A stretch of DNA of 64,000 nucleotides from Enoplosus armatus (taxonomy: Eukaryota; Chordata; Actinopteri; Centrarchiformes; Enoplosidae), in the NCBI RefSeq assembly GCF_043641665.1, contig NC_092196.1, positions 606,001-670,000 on the forward strand, written 5' to 3'. The position numbers and the translations under genes were made by a program. The notes under the pieces were generated by a model. That model saw nothing but the letters and a program-made list of their open reading frames with translations. It did no database searches and had not been told where the DNA came from. How positions within the stretch are numbered: the first letter of the stretch is position 1; the number at the start of each line of letters is the position of its first letter. Positions 19,901 to 30,767 of the stretch are shown in pieces.

Positions 19901-22900
19901 TTTACACAGAGCTCTACATCACAGAAGGAGGGAGTGGAGGGGTCAGTGACGGACACGAGATCAGGCAGATTGAAACAACATCCGGTAAACCATCAAGACC
20001 AGAAAGTATGATCACATGTGAAGACATCTTCCGACCATTACCTGGCAGGGATCATCATCCGGTCCGAACGGTGCTGACAAAGGGAGAGGCTGGCGTAGGG
20101 AAAACAGTCTTAACACACAAGTTCACTCTGGACTGGGCTGAAGACAAAGCCAACCACGACATACAATTTACATTTCCGTTCACTTTCAGGGAGCTGAATC
20201 TGCTGAGTGGGAAAAAGTACAGCTTGGTGGAACTTCTTCATCTCTTCTTTACTGAGACCAAAGAGGCAGAAATTTACAGATTTGACAAGTTCAAGGTTGT
20301 GTTCATCTTTGACGGTCTGGATGAGTGTCGACTTCCTCTTGACTTCCACAACGCTGAGATCCTGACCGACGTTACAAAGCCAACCACAGTGGATGTGCTG
20401 CTCACAAACCTCATCGCTGGGAAACTGCTCCCCTCTGCTCGCCTCTGGATAACCACACGACCTGCAGCGGCCAATCAGATCCCTCCAGAGTGTGTTGACA
20501 TGGTGACAGAGGTGAGAGGGTTCACTGACCCACAGAAGGAGGAGTACTTCAGGAAGAGATTCAGAGAGGAGGAGCAGGCCAGCAGAATCATCTCCCACAT
20601 CAAGACATCACGGAGCCTCCACATCATGTGCCACATCCCAGTCTTCTGCTGGATCACCGCCTCAGTTCTGGACCATGTTTTGAGAACAAATGAAAATGGG
20701 GAGTTACCAAAGACTCTGACTGATTTGTACATCCACTTTCTGGTGGTTCAGTCCAAAATAGGGAATGTGAAGTATCTTGGAGGAGCTGAGACAGATCCAC
20801 TCTGGAACACCGAGACCAGCAAGATCATCATGTCTCTGGGAAGACTGGCTTTGGAGCATCTGCAGAAAGGCAACTTGATCTTCTATGAATCAGACCTGAT
20901 AGGGTGTGGCATTGATGTCAGGGCAGCCTCAGTCTACTCAGGGGTGTTCACACAGATCTTTAAAGAGGAGTGCGGGCTGTACCAGGAAAAGGTGTTCTGT
21001 TTTGTCCATCTGAGCGTTCAGGAGTTTCTGGCTGCCTTGTATGTCTTTGTGACATTCATCAACACTGGTGTCAATCTACTGTCAGAACCACGATCAAGAT
21101 CCAGGTGGTCTCCACTGTTAAGGGACAAATCTAAGGTAAATCCGCTCTACCAAAATGCTGTGGACAAGACCATACAGAGTCCAAATGGACACCTGGACTT
21201 GTTTCTTCGCTTCCTCCTGGGTTTCTCACTGGAGACCAATCAGACCCTTTTACAAGGGCTTATGACATCATCGGGAAGCACCTTACAGAACTATCTGGAA
21301 ACAGTCAAATACATCAAGAAGAAGATCAGGAAGAATCCGTCTCCAGAGAGGTGCATAAATCTCTTCCACTGTCTGAATGAGCTGAATGATCATTCCCTAG
21401 TGGAGGAGATCCAACAGTACTTGAGTTCAGGAAGTCTCTCCACAGACAAACTGTCTCCTGCTCAGTGGTCAGCCCTGGTCTTCATCTTACTGTCATCAGA
21501 AAAAGACCTGGAAGTGTTTGACTTGAGGAAGTACTCTGCTTCCGAGGAAGGTCTCCTGTGGCTGCTGCAAGTGGTCAAAGCTTCAAGAATATCCTGGTAC
21601 GTACACAGATAAATGGGCAGACTTACTATATTAAATGTAATCTTTTTCTATTGTGATGAAATACAAGCATTCTCAAAGTGTTTTTTGTTTGTCGTTTTTT
21701 CTGTCACGAATGCTACTTCAGCCTGAGAGACTGTAAGTTGTCAGAGAGAAGCTGTGAAGCTCTGGTCTGTGTTCTTAAGTCCAAGTCCTCCCGTCTGAGA
21801 GAGCTCGACCTGAGTAACAATGACCTGCAGGATTCAGGAGTAAAGCTGCTCTCTGCTGGACTGGGGAGTCCACACTGTAGACTGGAAACTCTACGGTCAG
21901 TTTTCATGAACCAACTCAATACATGGTCAATAAAGCAGATCTTTTGATCAACTGTTTAGGCATTCACAGTTTTTCCTTTTCACAGATGTGTTTGACTCAG
22001 CCCAGTACCTCTAGGAATGAAGTTCATATTGGATATTTCTGGAGGTCACAATTTACGTTCTGTGCCAATACAAAAAATAGTGTGCCCTTTAAGTAGTGAT
22101 GCAAAAAGTAATGGAGTAGAGGTTGGGGTGGTGTATGGACATCCAACTTTGGACTCCATTTGCCTATATAGACTGCATTTATATAGCATATAACGCTTTT
22201 ATCCAAAACACTGTACAATTTGCCTCACACACACACACACACTCACCTCAGGGGGATCGAACCATCAACTCTGCAATTAGTGGACGGCCTGCTCCACCTG
22301 CTGATCTACCGGCACTTTCATATAGGAGATCAGATTTCAGACTTTATTTTCTGTGACCACAAACTTTCCCTAACAGAGTTTTGCAGAACGGTCCAATATT
22401 GACATTCTAGTCTGGTGATGCTGGTTGGTTGGTTTGACTTCATAAACACAATTCATCATAGAGAAAATGTTTTGTTGTTTTTTTTGCTAGGAGTCAAAGC
22501 ATCCAGCAAATATTTGAAGATACTGTCAGTAACTGGACATATAAATTCTATCAAAGATTGTTTCTACAGCACTGTGTACTTCCTGTGTTTGATTTGTATG
22601 TTTTTTTGTCAGGTTGAGTGGCTGTAACTTGTCAGAGAGAAGCTCTGAGGCTCTGGCCTCAATTCTCAGCTCCCAGTCCTCCAGTCTGAGAGACCTTGAC
22701 CTGAGTAACAATGACTTGCGGGATTCAGGAGTGAAGCTGCTCTCTGCTGGACTGGGGAGTCCACACTGTAGACTGGAAACTCTACGGTCAGTAGTCATGA
22801 ACCAATTCAATACATGATCAATCAAAGCAGATCTTTTGTCTTCCCTGAGCTTTTCCTTTTCACAGGTGTGTTTGACTCAGCCCAGTATCTCTAGGAATTA

Positions 22901-24615
22901 AGTTCATATTGGATCATTCTGGAGGTCACAATTTACGTCCAGTGCCAATCCAGAAAGTAGTGATGCCAAAAGTAAGGGAGTGGAAGTTTGTGTGGTGGAT
23001 GGGCATGTAAGCACGTCTGGACTGCAACTGCATGTATGGACTGCAGTTATATGGCACTTCCATATAGGACTTTACAGTTACAGTTTACTCACCACGCACT
23101 CACCACTACCCTGGCCTAAATATTGGGAGCTCTTGGGGTTCAATGTCTTGCTCAAAGACACTGTCGACTGGAAAATCTCAGGTTACATCTGTTTCCAGAT
23201 ATTTTCAGTTGACCTGAAACAAAAAAAAGGTCTTGTGTGAACACGTTTATTTTCTTCTATCTTAAAGAAGAAGTTAGACATTTTGGGAAAATCACTGATT
23301 TGCTTTCTTGAGTGAGTAAACTGTTACTGGTAAACTTACATGGTTCGAGACTTTTGGTCTTGTTATTCATTTTCTTCACTTACTGTGGCCTGAAATATCT
23401 GAAATAACGTATCAAATTCATCATGACATGTTCATTTGAGAATTTCAAATGCAAATCTGATGACTAAGTCAGTTGCTTGCATTGGAGCAAATTTGACCAT
23501 TGCCAGTATGGTACTATATATTATCACAACTAACTGAAGATAAAGGCCACTAGTTAGAAAATCAATCATGCAACACATACCGTATATGTCTGTAATACAA
23601 TACTGTATATGTGCAGGCTGTCAGGCTGTCAGGTCACAGAGGAAGGCTGCGTGTCTTTGGCCTCAGCTCTGAGCTCCAACCCCTCACATCTGAGAGAGCT
23701 GGACCTGAGCTACAACCATCCAGGAGACTCAGGGATGCTGCTGCTCTCTGGTAGACTGGAGGGTCCACACTGCAGACTGGAGACTCTCTGGTAGGTTATG
23801 TTAGTGTGCAGTTACTTATTCACAATGGATTTGTCTATCTGTATCGCCCCCCCCCCCCATTATTTCTCGTGTCACTTCTTCCTCAGTGTTGACCACGGTG
23901 GAAGGCATCGCTTGAAACCCTTCATGTGTAAGTTGAGCCTTTACAATGTATTCTTTAAGTCATTATCAGGATCAATCACGAATGAACCAGAACGTGTCGA
24001 GCTAAAAGCAGTCTGTGTTGCGCCGTCTCCTCCCCATCAGATGCCTGTGAACTCACACTGGACCCAAACACAGCAAACAGTAAGCTCTCTCTGTCTGAGG
24101 ACAACAGAAAGGTGACGGAGGTGTTGGAGGAGCTGCCGTACCCCGACCATCCAGAGCGATTTCACCACTGGAAGCAGGTTCTGTGTAGAGAGGGTTTGAC
24201 TGGGCGCTGTTACTGGGAGGTGGACTGGAAAGGATGGGTCAATATAGGGGTGACATACGGCGGAATCAGAAGGAAAGGAGAGTATGACGAGGGTTGTCTC
24301 GGCGAGAATGACAAGTCCTGGGGTCTCTTCTGTTCTCGTAACGGTTACTCTGCCTGTCACAATAAGAGAACAACAAACACACGGGCCAGCCACTCCTCCT
24401 TTAATGCCGGCAGAGTAGCGGTGTATCTGGACTGGCCTGCCGGCGCTCTGTCCTTCTACAGAGTCTCCTCTGATACACTGATCCACCTCCACACCTTCCA
24501 CTGCACGTTCAGCGAACCCCTCCATCCCGCGTTCAGGTTTAACTTAAGGTCTGCGTCCGGTTCTTCAGTGTCTCTGTGTCAGTTTGAGGAGGGAGAACCC
24601 TATGTGTCTCCCTAG
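16903..24615 (+). CDS. NLRC3-like NOD-like receptor: FISNA-NACHT-LRR-PRY/SPRY, complete
   Basis: Predicted cytosolic innate immune sensor of the large fish NLR family. Exons: 16903-16991, 17103-17219, 17311-17424, 18053-18134, 19258-19465, 19790-21596, 21722-21895, 22613-22786, 23617-23790, 23887-23927 and 24041-24615. Together they give 1184 residues with no frameshift. In order: start MDLSEGRED; two ~39-residue repeats each with a CVS(M/I) core (30-107); a linker helix region (135-203); FISNA (about 204-290); NACHT with Walker A GEAGVGKT (302-309) and Walker B IFDGLDE (ending 382); three LRR exons of 174 bases each (806-980); PRY/SPRY (about 994-1184). All introns are GT-AG except a GC donor at 17425. 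No CARD or PYD was recognised. The start is the family's conserved MDLSEG methionine. Confidence 0.95.
17103..17219 (+). CDS. NLR exon 2, N-terminal repeat 1
   Basis: Encodes [20 protein letters not shown], then [18 protein letters not shown]. It is paralogous to exon 3. The preceding intron is only 111 bases and includes an 18-base A run near 17060. Confidence 0.9.
17311..17424 (+). CDS. NLR exon 3, N-terminal repeat 2
   Basis: Encodes [20 protein letters not shown], then [17 protein letters not shown]. It shares the VQQE....(P/A)xCVS(M/I)xS pattern with exon 2. It ends AG|gcaaga, a GC donor with otherwise consensus flanks. Confidence 0.9.
17425..18052 (+). other. NLR intron with GC donor
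   Basis: 628-base intron starting gcaaga and ending ctgcacag. It contains a purine-rich middle (17740-17860) and a short GT run near 17995. No coding segment was recognised. Confidence 0.75.
18053..18134 (+). CDS. NLR exon 4, N-terminal acidic segment
   Basis: Encodes [20 protein letters not shown] then DVASTFM. It starts like a third VHQE repeat but diverges into a Ser/Glu-rich linker. The donor is gtgcgt, phase 0. Confidence 0.85.
18806..19098 (+). mobile_element. tRNA-like SINE or SINE-like repeat in NLR intron
   Basis: The first 85 bases carry a pol III A-box-like segment (GGCGCAGTGGTTAGCA, 18820-18835) and a B box (GGTTCGATCC, 18876-18885). They are followed by a unique body with 'gtccttgagcaagacactg' and 'aaagcgcttt', and a short TTTACCA-type tail. 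A reversed fragment of the same body occurs at 23130-23165. This composition is a common dispersed repeat in teleosts. It is not a functional tRNA gene because no anticodon arm or acceptor pairing is present. Confidence 0.75.
19258..19465 (+). CDS. NLR exon 5, helical region before FISNA
   Basis: Encodes [20 protein letters not shown], an acidic DDEEEE patch, then [19 protein letters not shown]. This block precedes FISNA in fish NLRC3-like proteins. It ends in phase 1 at gtacgt. Confidence 0.93.
19688..19721 (-). mobile_element. Non-LTR retroposon 3' tail, reversed
   Basis: 'gaatcagaatgagaaatact' followed by 'ttattgatcccc' is the reverse complement of the LINE-like tail seen at 46840. It sits about 70 bases upstream of the acceptor of the NACHT exon. 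Confidence 0.6.
19790..21596 (+). CDS. NLR exon 6, FISNA + NACHT + winged-helix region
   Basis: A single 1807-base exon. FISNA motifs include [20 protein letters not shown] and [13 protein letters not shown] has the P-loop at 20083 (GEAGVGKT), Walker B at 20305-20325 (IFDGLDE), sensor-like [10 protein letters not shown], and HIPVFCWI downstream, followed by the [14 protein letters not shown] segment typical of NLR helical domains. All nucleotide-binding residues I can check are intact. Confidence 0.97.
21722..21895 (+). CDS. NLR exon 7, LRR unit 1
   Basis: 174-base exon, phase 2-2, encoding [20 protein letters not shown] and [20 protein letters not shown]. It encodes two RI-type LRR half repeats. 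It is duplicated as exon 8. Confidence 0.93.
21896..22612 (+). other. NLR intron with duplicated segment and repeat
   Basis: The first ~190 bases resemble the start of the next intron (22787-22965). The middle (22160-22330) is a dispersed fish repeat ('tgcatttatatagc', a CA tract, 'gatcgaacc'). Confidence 0.8.
22613..22786 (+). CDS. NLR exon 8, LRR unit 2
   Basis: 174 bases, phase 2-2, encoding [20 protein letters not shown] and [20 protein letters not shown]. Its last ~100 bases are almost identical to exon 7, pointing to recent duplication or gene conversion. Confidence 0.93.
22787..23616 (+). other. NLR intron with duplicated segment
   Basis: The start copies the intron after exon 7 ('tgtttgactcagcccagta', 'ggaggtcacaatttacgt'). 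Positions 23085-23170 hold a reversed fragment of the SINE body seen at 18898-18938. The remainder is A/T-rich with no coding signal. Confidence 0.8.
23617..23790 (+). CDS. NLR exon 9, LRR unit 3
   Basis: 174 bases, phase 2-2, encoding [20 protein letters not shown] and [20 protein letters not shown]. This is the final LRR type ([10 protein letters not shown]) that normally precedes the SPRY exons in this family. Confidence 0.93.
23887..23927 (+). CDS. NLR exon 10, short linker exon
   Basis: 41-base exon encoding [13 protein letters not shown], with split codons at both ends, joining LRR to PRY. The VDHGG start is typical of the family. The donor is gtaagt. Confidence 0.88.
24041..24615 (+). 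CDS. NLR exon 11, PRY/SPRY (B30.2) domain
   Basis: Encodes [20 protein letters not shown], then the PRY/SPRY core with LDP, a CYWEVDW strand, [22 protein letters not shown] and LSFYRV motifs. It stops at TAG 24613-24615. B30.2 at the C-terminus is found in a subset of fish NLRs and is a likely ligand-binding module. Confidence 0.95.
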
Positions 24616-25327
24616 TTCCCATCCCCCATCCATGAATTTCTGCATGTAATAATAACGTTATGCGGTGAAACGTTCTCTAAGTCAAACCCTGAAACATGCC
24701 AAACTACAAGACTTGATCATAACAACACAGTTAACGTACACTGTTCATATTAAGTCAGAGCTGATCAGTAAAAGACAATATAATGTGGTTTACTGGTTTA
24801 TAAAGTGAAATAATAGAGTAAGATTTACCATAGACAGACTAATTCTCACCTATGTTAGAGGAGGATGGTCTGGACTGAGGCTACACGATGTCACCAGGCA
24901 CATGTGCAGTATGTCGACGTCAACACACAAAAAAATCTTAAAATTGGAATTATGACATTTTGACATGGTTTTAGTGAGTCAAACTCAACCTAAAAATATA
25001 ACTCAACTCACCACAGTCATAAAGTAGACTCTATGTATTGAGTAACCGCCACATGTATCTTATTTTCTACTGTTGTTTCCTGTAATGTAATCATCTATTA
25101 ATCATCTATTTCACACAGGAATGTTTCTTTGATTCTTTTTTAATTCTATTTTTTTTATTAATGTTGACTAATTGCCACTTGAGTTTATCACGCTTTTTCT
25201 TTTTTTTTACATTTGAATACTGCTAGATTATAGTAATATATCCACCAAGTATGACATGCTTCAAGCTAAGTTTACCTCATTTTCATGTTGTTTTGTACCT
25301 TTTTTTTGGGTTACCTTTTACCTTCAA

Positions 25328-25333
25328 AATAAA
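25328..25333 (+). terminator. Probable NLR gene poly(A) signal
   Basis: AATAAA 713 bases after the NLR stop, followed by T/GT-rich sequence ('gttctgtattatctgggttgtg'). It is the first canonical hexamer after the stop in a fitting context. Confidence 0.5.
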
Positions 25334-26645
25334 CCATCATACAGGACATTGTTCTGTATTATCTGGGTTGTGAGCTCTGTGTTAATTCAAGTATATATAT
25401 AATGTGATTTTTCCTCTGGCCGCTAGAGGGCATCCTTTCACAAAACATGTTCTCATTGTGGTGACAGATGAAGGGATTCTTGATGGGGTTTTTACATGGG
25501 GTGAGGACGCCCCCTTGTGGTTTAAAGTGATCACAGCAACTCCGTGCCCACAGTGTTATAGCTGTTAACTTTTGTTGTTGTTGTTGTTTTTGCACTGTTG
25601 ATAGCTGTTAGACTTGCCATAGATGTAAGTCTAAAATACATTTGCAAGAACAAATCATTTACTTGTAAATGTAGACATGTTTTATTTATACAACAATTCA
25701 TTTACAAAAAAATAAAAAAATATTTAGAATGCATATCCCAAGTTTTGCAGCATTGACATACCAAGCTGAAAGAACAGTAGTATCAACATTTTTACATTCA
25801 TTTCACCCAGAATCAAAACAGAAGAGTGGCATTAAAGAGACAGTGTATTTATGTATTAGAGTATAATCCAGAGGCTGTATGAGAAATTGAAACATCTATG
25901 CAGAAAACAAGTTTCAAGGCCGAAAACCACAAAAAGCAGAGTAGAGGAGTGTTCGAATGAACAGTTTCAATCTGTTTGACTATGAGGTGAGCAATGCTGC
26001 CATCTACTGGGTTGTGCCGGCAGCCGCATGTGTGCAGGTTGGCTGTTCCAATGTGTTTATGTTCCAGGCATGCAGCGACGTGTGTTGATACTGCTGATAT
26101 GCTCATTTCAGCCAAACCTGCCTACAAGCCATTTTCAGTAAACACTCATTGATAATAGAGATTCGCAGCTCCCCTAGTGTGACTAATAAAGCAATGACTC
26201 GAAACGTTCTAAATGCCAAAATCATTTTCTCCTAGTTCAGTTTAAATTGCATATTGTGCTAGATATCCATACCCCTATATTAAGTTTCATTACAAGACAT
26301 GAAAAAAGAAGGTAAACCACTGTTCACAACGATTTTAAGACCCATAGATACATGAGGCATGGCTGGATAAACCTGCTATGTGGCCTTGGTGTAAAACTGA
26401 GCTGCTAGGCCCCCTTAACCCCCCTTTTCCTCCCGCTCATGGTGCAGTGTGTGTAGTTTTTCTATGCGAGAATACGACCTTGCTCCAGGTTTGCTGCGAG
26501 GAAGTATGATTAAAGGCAAATGAATTAACATGTAAACAACAAAACTGAAATAATGAAGGTCGCAAAACCACATTTTGACTCAGCGACCCACCGCGGGACA
26601 CCAAGATCAGATAATAGGCTTAAGGACCCTCCGTAAACCTTTTAT

Positions 26646-26685
26646 TGTGTCAGTCGATGCTGCGCTTTGGTGTTGCATATTCCCA
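26646..26685 (+). repeat. Dispersed repeat fragment, copy A
   Basis: 'tgtgtcagtcgatgctgcgc' and the following 20 bases match 62410-62449 with few differences. Copies 36 kb apart indicate an interspersed element of unknown class. Confidence 0.5.
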
Positions 26686-28049
26686 AATACATTTTCAATT
26701 GAACTATCACAAAACCTGGAGCTTTTGGGGCCCTTGACGTTCTGCAGCCCCAGGCCAGTTGCCCTCTTTGATTGGTAATCCAGCCTTGCTTTTCAGATGC
26801 TGTCAGTGCCTCTATGTTAGGGTCCAGGCGCACCACAAAGTGGCACAGGGGAGATCATGTCATGTCTTTGTGAAATATTCGGTTCCAGAAGCTTGGCAAC
26901 GTACTTGTAGGTGAATTATAGCTGGCGAGCTAACCGCTAACATGCTAGCTCTAGTCAGTCACAATCGTTCCCAGAGCTTCTTTCCACAGGGCCGTTTAGT
27001 CCACCGGAACATTGTGCGCTCGGGATTGTACATCACTTCATCCGATGAAGAGTTTTATTGAAGAGGGGGAAAGGTTCTCTTGAGCTAACAAGCGTGTTAA
27101 CTGCTAGTTAGCTTGGGTCTTAAAGGACAATGACATTCGTACCATGGACTCCAGTCTGCAAACTGTTTCGTGCAGCACTTTATACTCCGGCAGAGGAGGT
27201 TAAATAAAGGTTAACAACACAGCTAATAAGCTGTGCTCCCACCACCATCCATTCCCTCAAAAGTTAAGTTGGCTTGCTATTGGTCAATGGCGCGAGTAGA
27301 CCCTTTTCACAGCAGACATTTTGACTTGTCAAAGCAGGAAAAGCACAGGTGTAAATAATAACATTCCAGAAAGAAATTCCAGAGGAATTCCAGTGGTAGA
27401 TATCTTATACCCTCAGAAGATAAAAGGAAAAATATACACCTAGGGGTAAGTGAGAAAATATGTTATAGTGTTGTGTAGTCACAGTGGCTACCCTACACAA
27501 CCAGGTTGGTCTAATAGTTAGATGATCCATCCAGCAATGGAAAGGTCACAGGTTTGATCCTGGTGCGTCTAGACAATACAGGTGACTAATTATTGAAGAC
27601 CTTGTATGGGCGAGGTTGTAGGATCAACCTCTGTAACCACCGTTATTCCTATTATCAACAGACAGATGAAGCGGAAACCACCACTGCTGCTGAAATCAGT
27701 GCCTCAAGACGCAGTTCCTCTAGTGGCCACTAGATGTTTCTTGTATTGAAGTGAATGGGAATTGCCTCAAACGTCTCGGTAGAAATATAAAATAGGCACA
27801 TTTTTTCCTTATTGGTAATTTGGAAAATTCTTGTCCTCCAAAGAAGGTATTAATTTGGGTTTTCCCAAATTTGGATATTATGGCTCCATTAACTGACAAC
27901 GAGGGTGGAGTACCATCAACCCAAACACCAAATTTTAAACTCTCCCTATGAATGCATTCATGCAATGACTTTTTAAGTCTTCATGTGTTTATCCAGCTAT
28001 GTCTTTATGTGTGGGTCACTATTCATTTTTAGAATATTTGTGCGTCCTG

Positions 28050-28418
28050 TCACTTCCCAGCCCTTTGGTTTTCGTCCCTCACGGGGTCCCCTCCAGGAAA
28101 CATCTCTGGGTTTTCCGCCAGAGTGACTCGCACTTTCTTCTTCTCCTTAAACCTCCCAGAGTGAGACACCTTGACGTGGCGCCCCTTGCTGGCCGTTGTT
28201 TTATCCACGATCCTCTCGAGTCGGGCGTCCCGCTGAGACTCGCGCGCCACGTCCTCCGGGTGGGTGGCGGCGGCAGCTCCGGTGGCTGCGCCTGACCCGT
28301 GCTGGCCAGTGGCGGCGTTGGAAACAAACTCTGCTGGGATTTCATACAGAACCTTGGGCTGGGATTTTTTTCTTCGAAGGAAGGTTAGCTTCCACCAGCC
28401 TGGAGACGGCTCTGCCAT
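28050..28418 (-). CDS. prr15l: prr15l, proline-rich protein 15-like
   Basis: 122-residue protein with its whole coding sequence in one exon. The N-terminus is [20 protein letters not shown] and the C-terminal half has [30 protein letters not shown] and TLAENPEMF. These are the two conserved blocks of vertebrate PRR15L, and the SGRFKEK motif is shared with PRR15. The start is the Met before AEPSPGWW, in good initiation context (ccaccATGG). A consensus acceptor (cctctcctcag, ending at 28448) lies 29 bases upstream, so at least one 5' UTR exon lies at higher coordinates. The middle (residues 33-60) is Ala/Gly-rich and not conserved. Molecular function is not established. Human PRR15L lies on 17q21.32, as does IGF2BP1. 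Confidence 0.95.
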   Translation of the reverse strand: MAEPSPGWWKLTFLRRKKSQPKVLYEIPAEFVSNAATGQHGSGAATGAAAATHPEDVARESQRDARLERIVDKTTASKGRHVKVSHSGRFKEKKKVRVTLAENPEMFPGGDPVRDENQRAGK

Positions 28419-29415
28419 GGTGGATGAACGGTGGGATGGATGGAGGGCTGAGGAGAGGGAAACGGGATTAAAAAGAAGGTTAACATAAAAACAAAAAAAG
28501 AAGATTGTTAAATTGTTCGGATTTTGCAACACACAAACACCGTATGCAGATGCACCTGTTTGTCCTGACATGAGTATCAAAGTGTTTCTGTGTGTGTGTG
28601 TGTGCCATCTATCCACCCATGACACTGTTAATATTTCAGTGTAATACAATAGTCTCCATATGCTGTGGATGCACACATGCTCAGGTTACCGTGTGTGTGT
28701 GTGTGTCAGTGCGTTTGTATTAGAGAGAAAGGGAAACGCATAGGAGGTCGAGCTCATGACGGGGGGGGTCTCCGACATGTCGCCACCCGTTTCTGAGTGG
28801 CTCGCTGAGGGCTCAAAGAACATGTACGCACATTCGATCACCTGTTTAAATTTCTATCCAATAAAAAGTCGCAGACATTTCCGCCCCCTTCTGACACAAA
28901 ATGGTGCGGACAAGTTCGGTTACGGCGGTGCCGCTGTGGCATCAGACGTTAGCAGGATAGCAAGCACACACCAGGCTTTTGATGATGTCTGCTGTCGTCA
29001 GTGCACAGCGTGGTGCTAACGCCGCAACGTGGAGAGTGTCTGCGCCTGCCAGCGGGACGCAGCGGAGCAGCTCCAACAAAGGTGCAAATGGCTTTCGATC
29101 CAGTGTGATGAGTCGGTTGGACTCCAGCGTCGCTTTTGATGACTTTTCCACGAAAGAATCGAGCTTTTGACCTTACGTCCGCGGGAAAAACTGCAACCAG
29201 AGGAGCTGATATTTACAAAGCTGCGGAGGACATGACGTTAATATGGTGCGAATTTAATAGTGTGAGCTCGACACACTGGCTGTTAATTCAGCTTCAGACA
29301 GATGATCAGCCGAAGAAAAATATATTTTATAACTTATCTAATAATCTTAGTTATTTAGTTTTAGAGGTGCTGGAAGGTGAATGTTTTAGCCATTCAAGTG
29401 GCATTGGCTCTATGT

Positions 29416-29665
29416 TGGTCTGTTGGTTGGTTCGTCTACAACAACTATTGGATGGATTGCCATGAAACTTGGCACAGATGTCCATGGCACCATGGCGCAC
29501 GGAGGATGAATCATGGCGTGCTCGGTGATCCTTCGACACTTCCTGTGTCCAGCACCAGCAGGTCAAAGTTTTCATTTATTCTGCGGAATACGTCAACACC
29601 TATGAGATGGATGATGACTTTCCCATCAGCCTCAGTTCAACTTTGTGTTTTGTGCTAATCAGCAA
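29416..29665 (+). repeat. Dispersed fish repeat 'attgccatgaaa', copy 1
   Basis: Contains 'acaactattggatggattgc' and 'catgaaacttggcacagatg', matching the copies at 30768-31300 and 41962-42260. The same-strand copies share order, so this is one family. Confidence 0.75.
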
Positions 29666-29693
29666 ATGTTTCCAACACTGGCGCGGCTTGTTT

Positions 29694-29900
29694 AACTTTG
29701 GACAGAGCCACGCTAGTTTGCCCTTGCTTCCGGTCTTCACGGTGAGCTAAGCTGTTGTTGCCTGCTGGCTGCTAGCTTCATGTTTAATACGCAGGTATGA
29801 GAGTGGTCCTCTCAGTCCTAATCTGGTCCTAACCCTAACCCCAAGTCACGGCAAGAAACCAAACATGCGTATTTCCCAAAATGTTCAAATTATTCTTTTA
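29694..29900 (+). repeat. Dispersed fish repeat ('ttggacagagcca')
   Basis: The sequence runs 'ggacagagccacgctag', 'gctgctagcttcat' and, after an insertion, 'gcgtatttcccaaaatg'. I recognise this order as a common teleost interspersed repeat; the class is unknown. Confidence 0.55.
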
Positions 29901-30767
29901 ACTGGAACAAAGGGGTCCAAACCAAACCCTGAAAAACAACCAAAGACCAAAACTACCCAAAAGTATGTGCATCAGGTCCCTAACAAGGACGTATGTTTAC
30001 TACCAGGCCATTAACATTATAAGTAACCAACAACAAGTAAATGAACCATTAAAATTGTGGAAATAACCCACCAACACAAGATTTGACCTATATCAACCTG
30101 CACTTTGGTGTACTGTTCCATTATTTGGGCTTTAAAATTATCAGCTCAAGTTAACTGTTACAGCTCGCGTGCAAACGGGCGGCAGGTCAGCCCTTGATTG
30201 CCTCCTGGCCCCGGGGCAAGTTTTTATGGCAGCTGAGCAAACAGAAACTAAACCACATTGTTTTATTGTTTCTTTTCTCTCACTCTCTCTCTCTCTCCCC
30301 CCATTTCATGAAGACGTGATACGCACAGCCAACTGATTGTTGTTTGTTCCCCTTTGTCCCCTTTGATGCAGATTCTATACAACTTTGAAGTGACGGCGAG
30401 TATCGACTTCCTAGCCGCTCTGTGTATGACTGCCTTGTAATGGGAGGAGGGGGGGGGGGTGTGTATGTAGGGGAGCAGCCATTTTTTTTATTGCTTGTGG
30501 TGCAGAAAACAATCCAAATTGCCAACTGAAAAGAACATTTTGAGAAGAAAAATAACTTTTCAAGATTCAGTGCTCTTTTTGCCTGGTGCACCTGCAGGGT
30601 CAGAATAAACCGACTCGGCATGGCTGCGTGCTGTGATGTCTTTGTTGTGACTGTAAATAGAAGTCTTTCATGACAACATTGCTAACACTTCATCATTTAA
30701 CACAGCATTAGTCTTTAGCCTGGCCAAAGTTAGACTGCCTGATCGTTTTCAGGAACAACTTCAGGTG

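Larger units (their letters stand above)
24616..28049. other. NLR 3' UTR and intergenic region to prr15l
   Basis: Its left end is NLR 3' UTR and its right end must include the prr15l 3' UTR. No coding exon was recognised. Repeats include a segment at 26646-26685 with a relative at 62410, and a tRNA-like piece at 27505-27600. TTTATT at 27054-27059 is one possible prr15l poly(A) signal on the - strand. Confidence 0.6.

Noticed and set aside
28979..29170. 62-codon open frame in the CpG-richer stretch upstream of prr15l
   Set aside because: No homology recognised, no splice signals, and it overlaps an equally open - strand frame. A first exon or promoter of prr15l is more likely.
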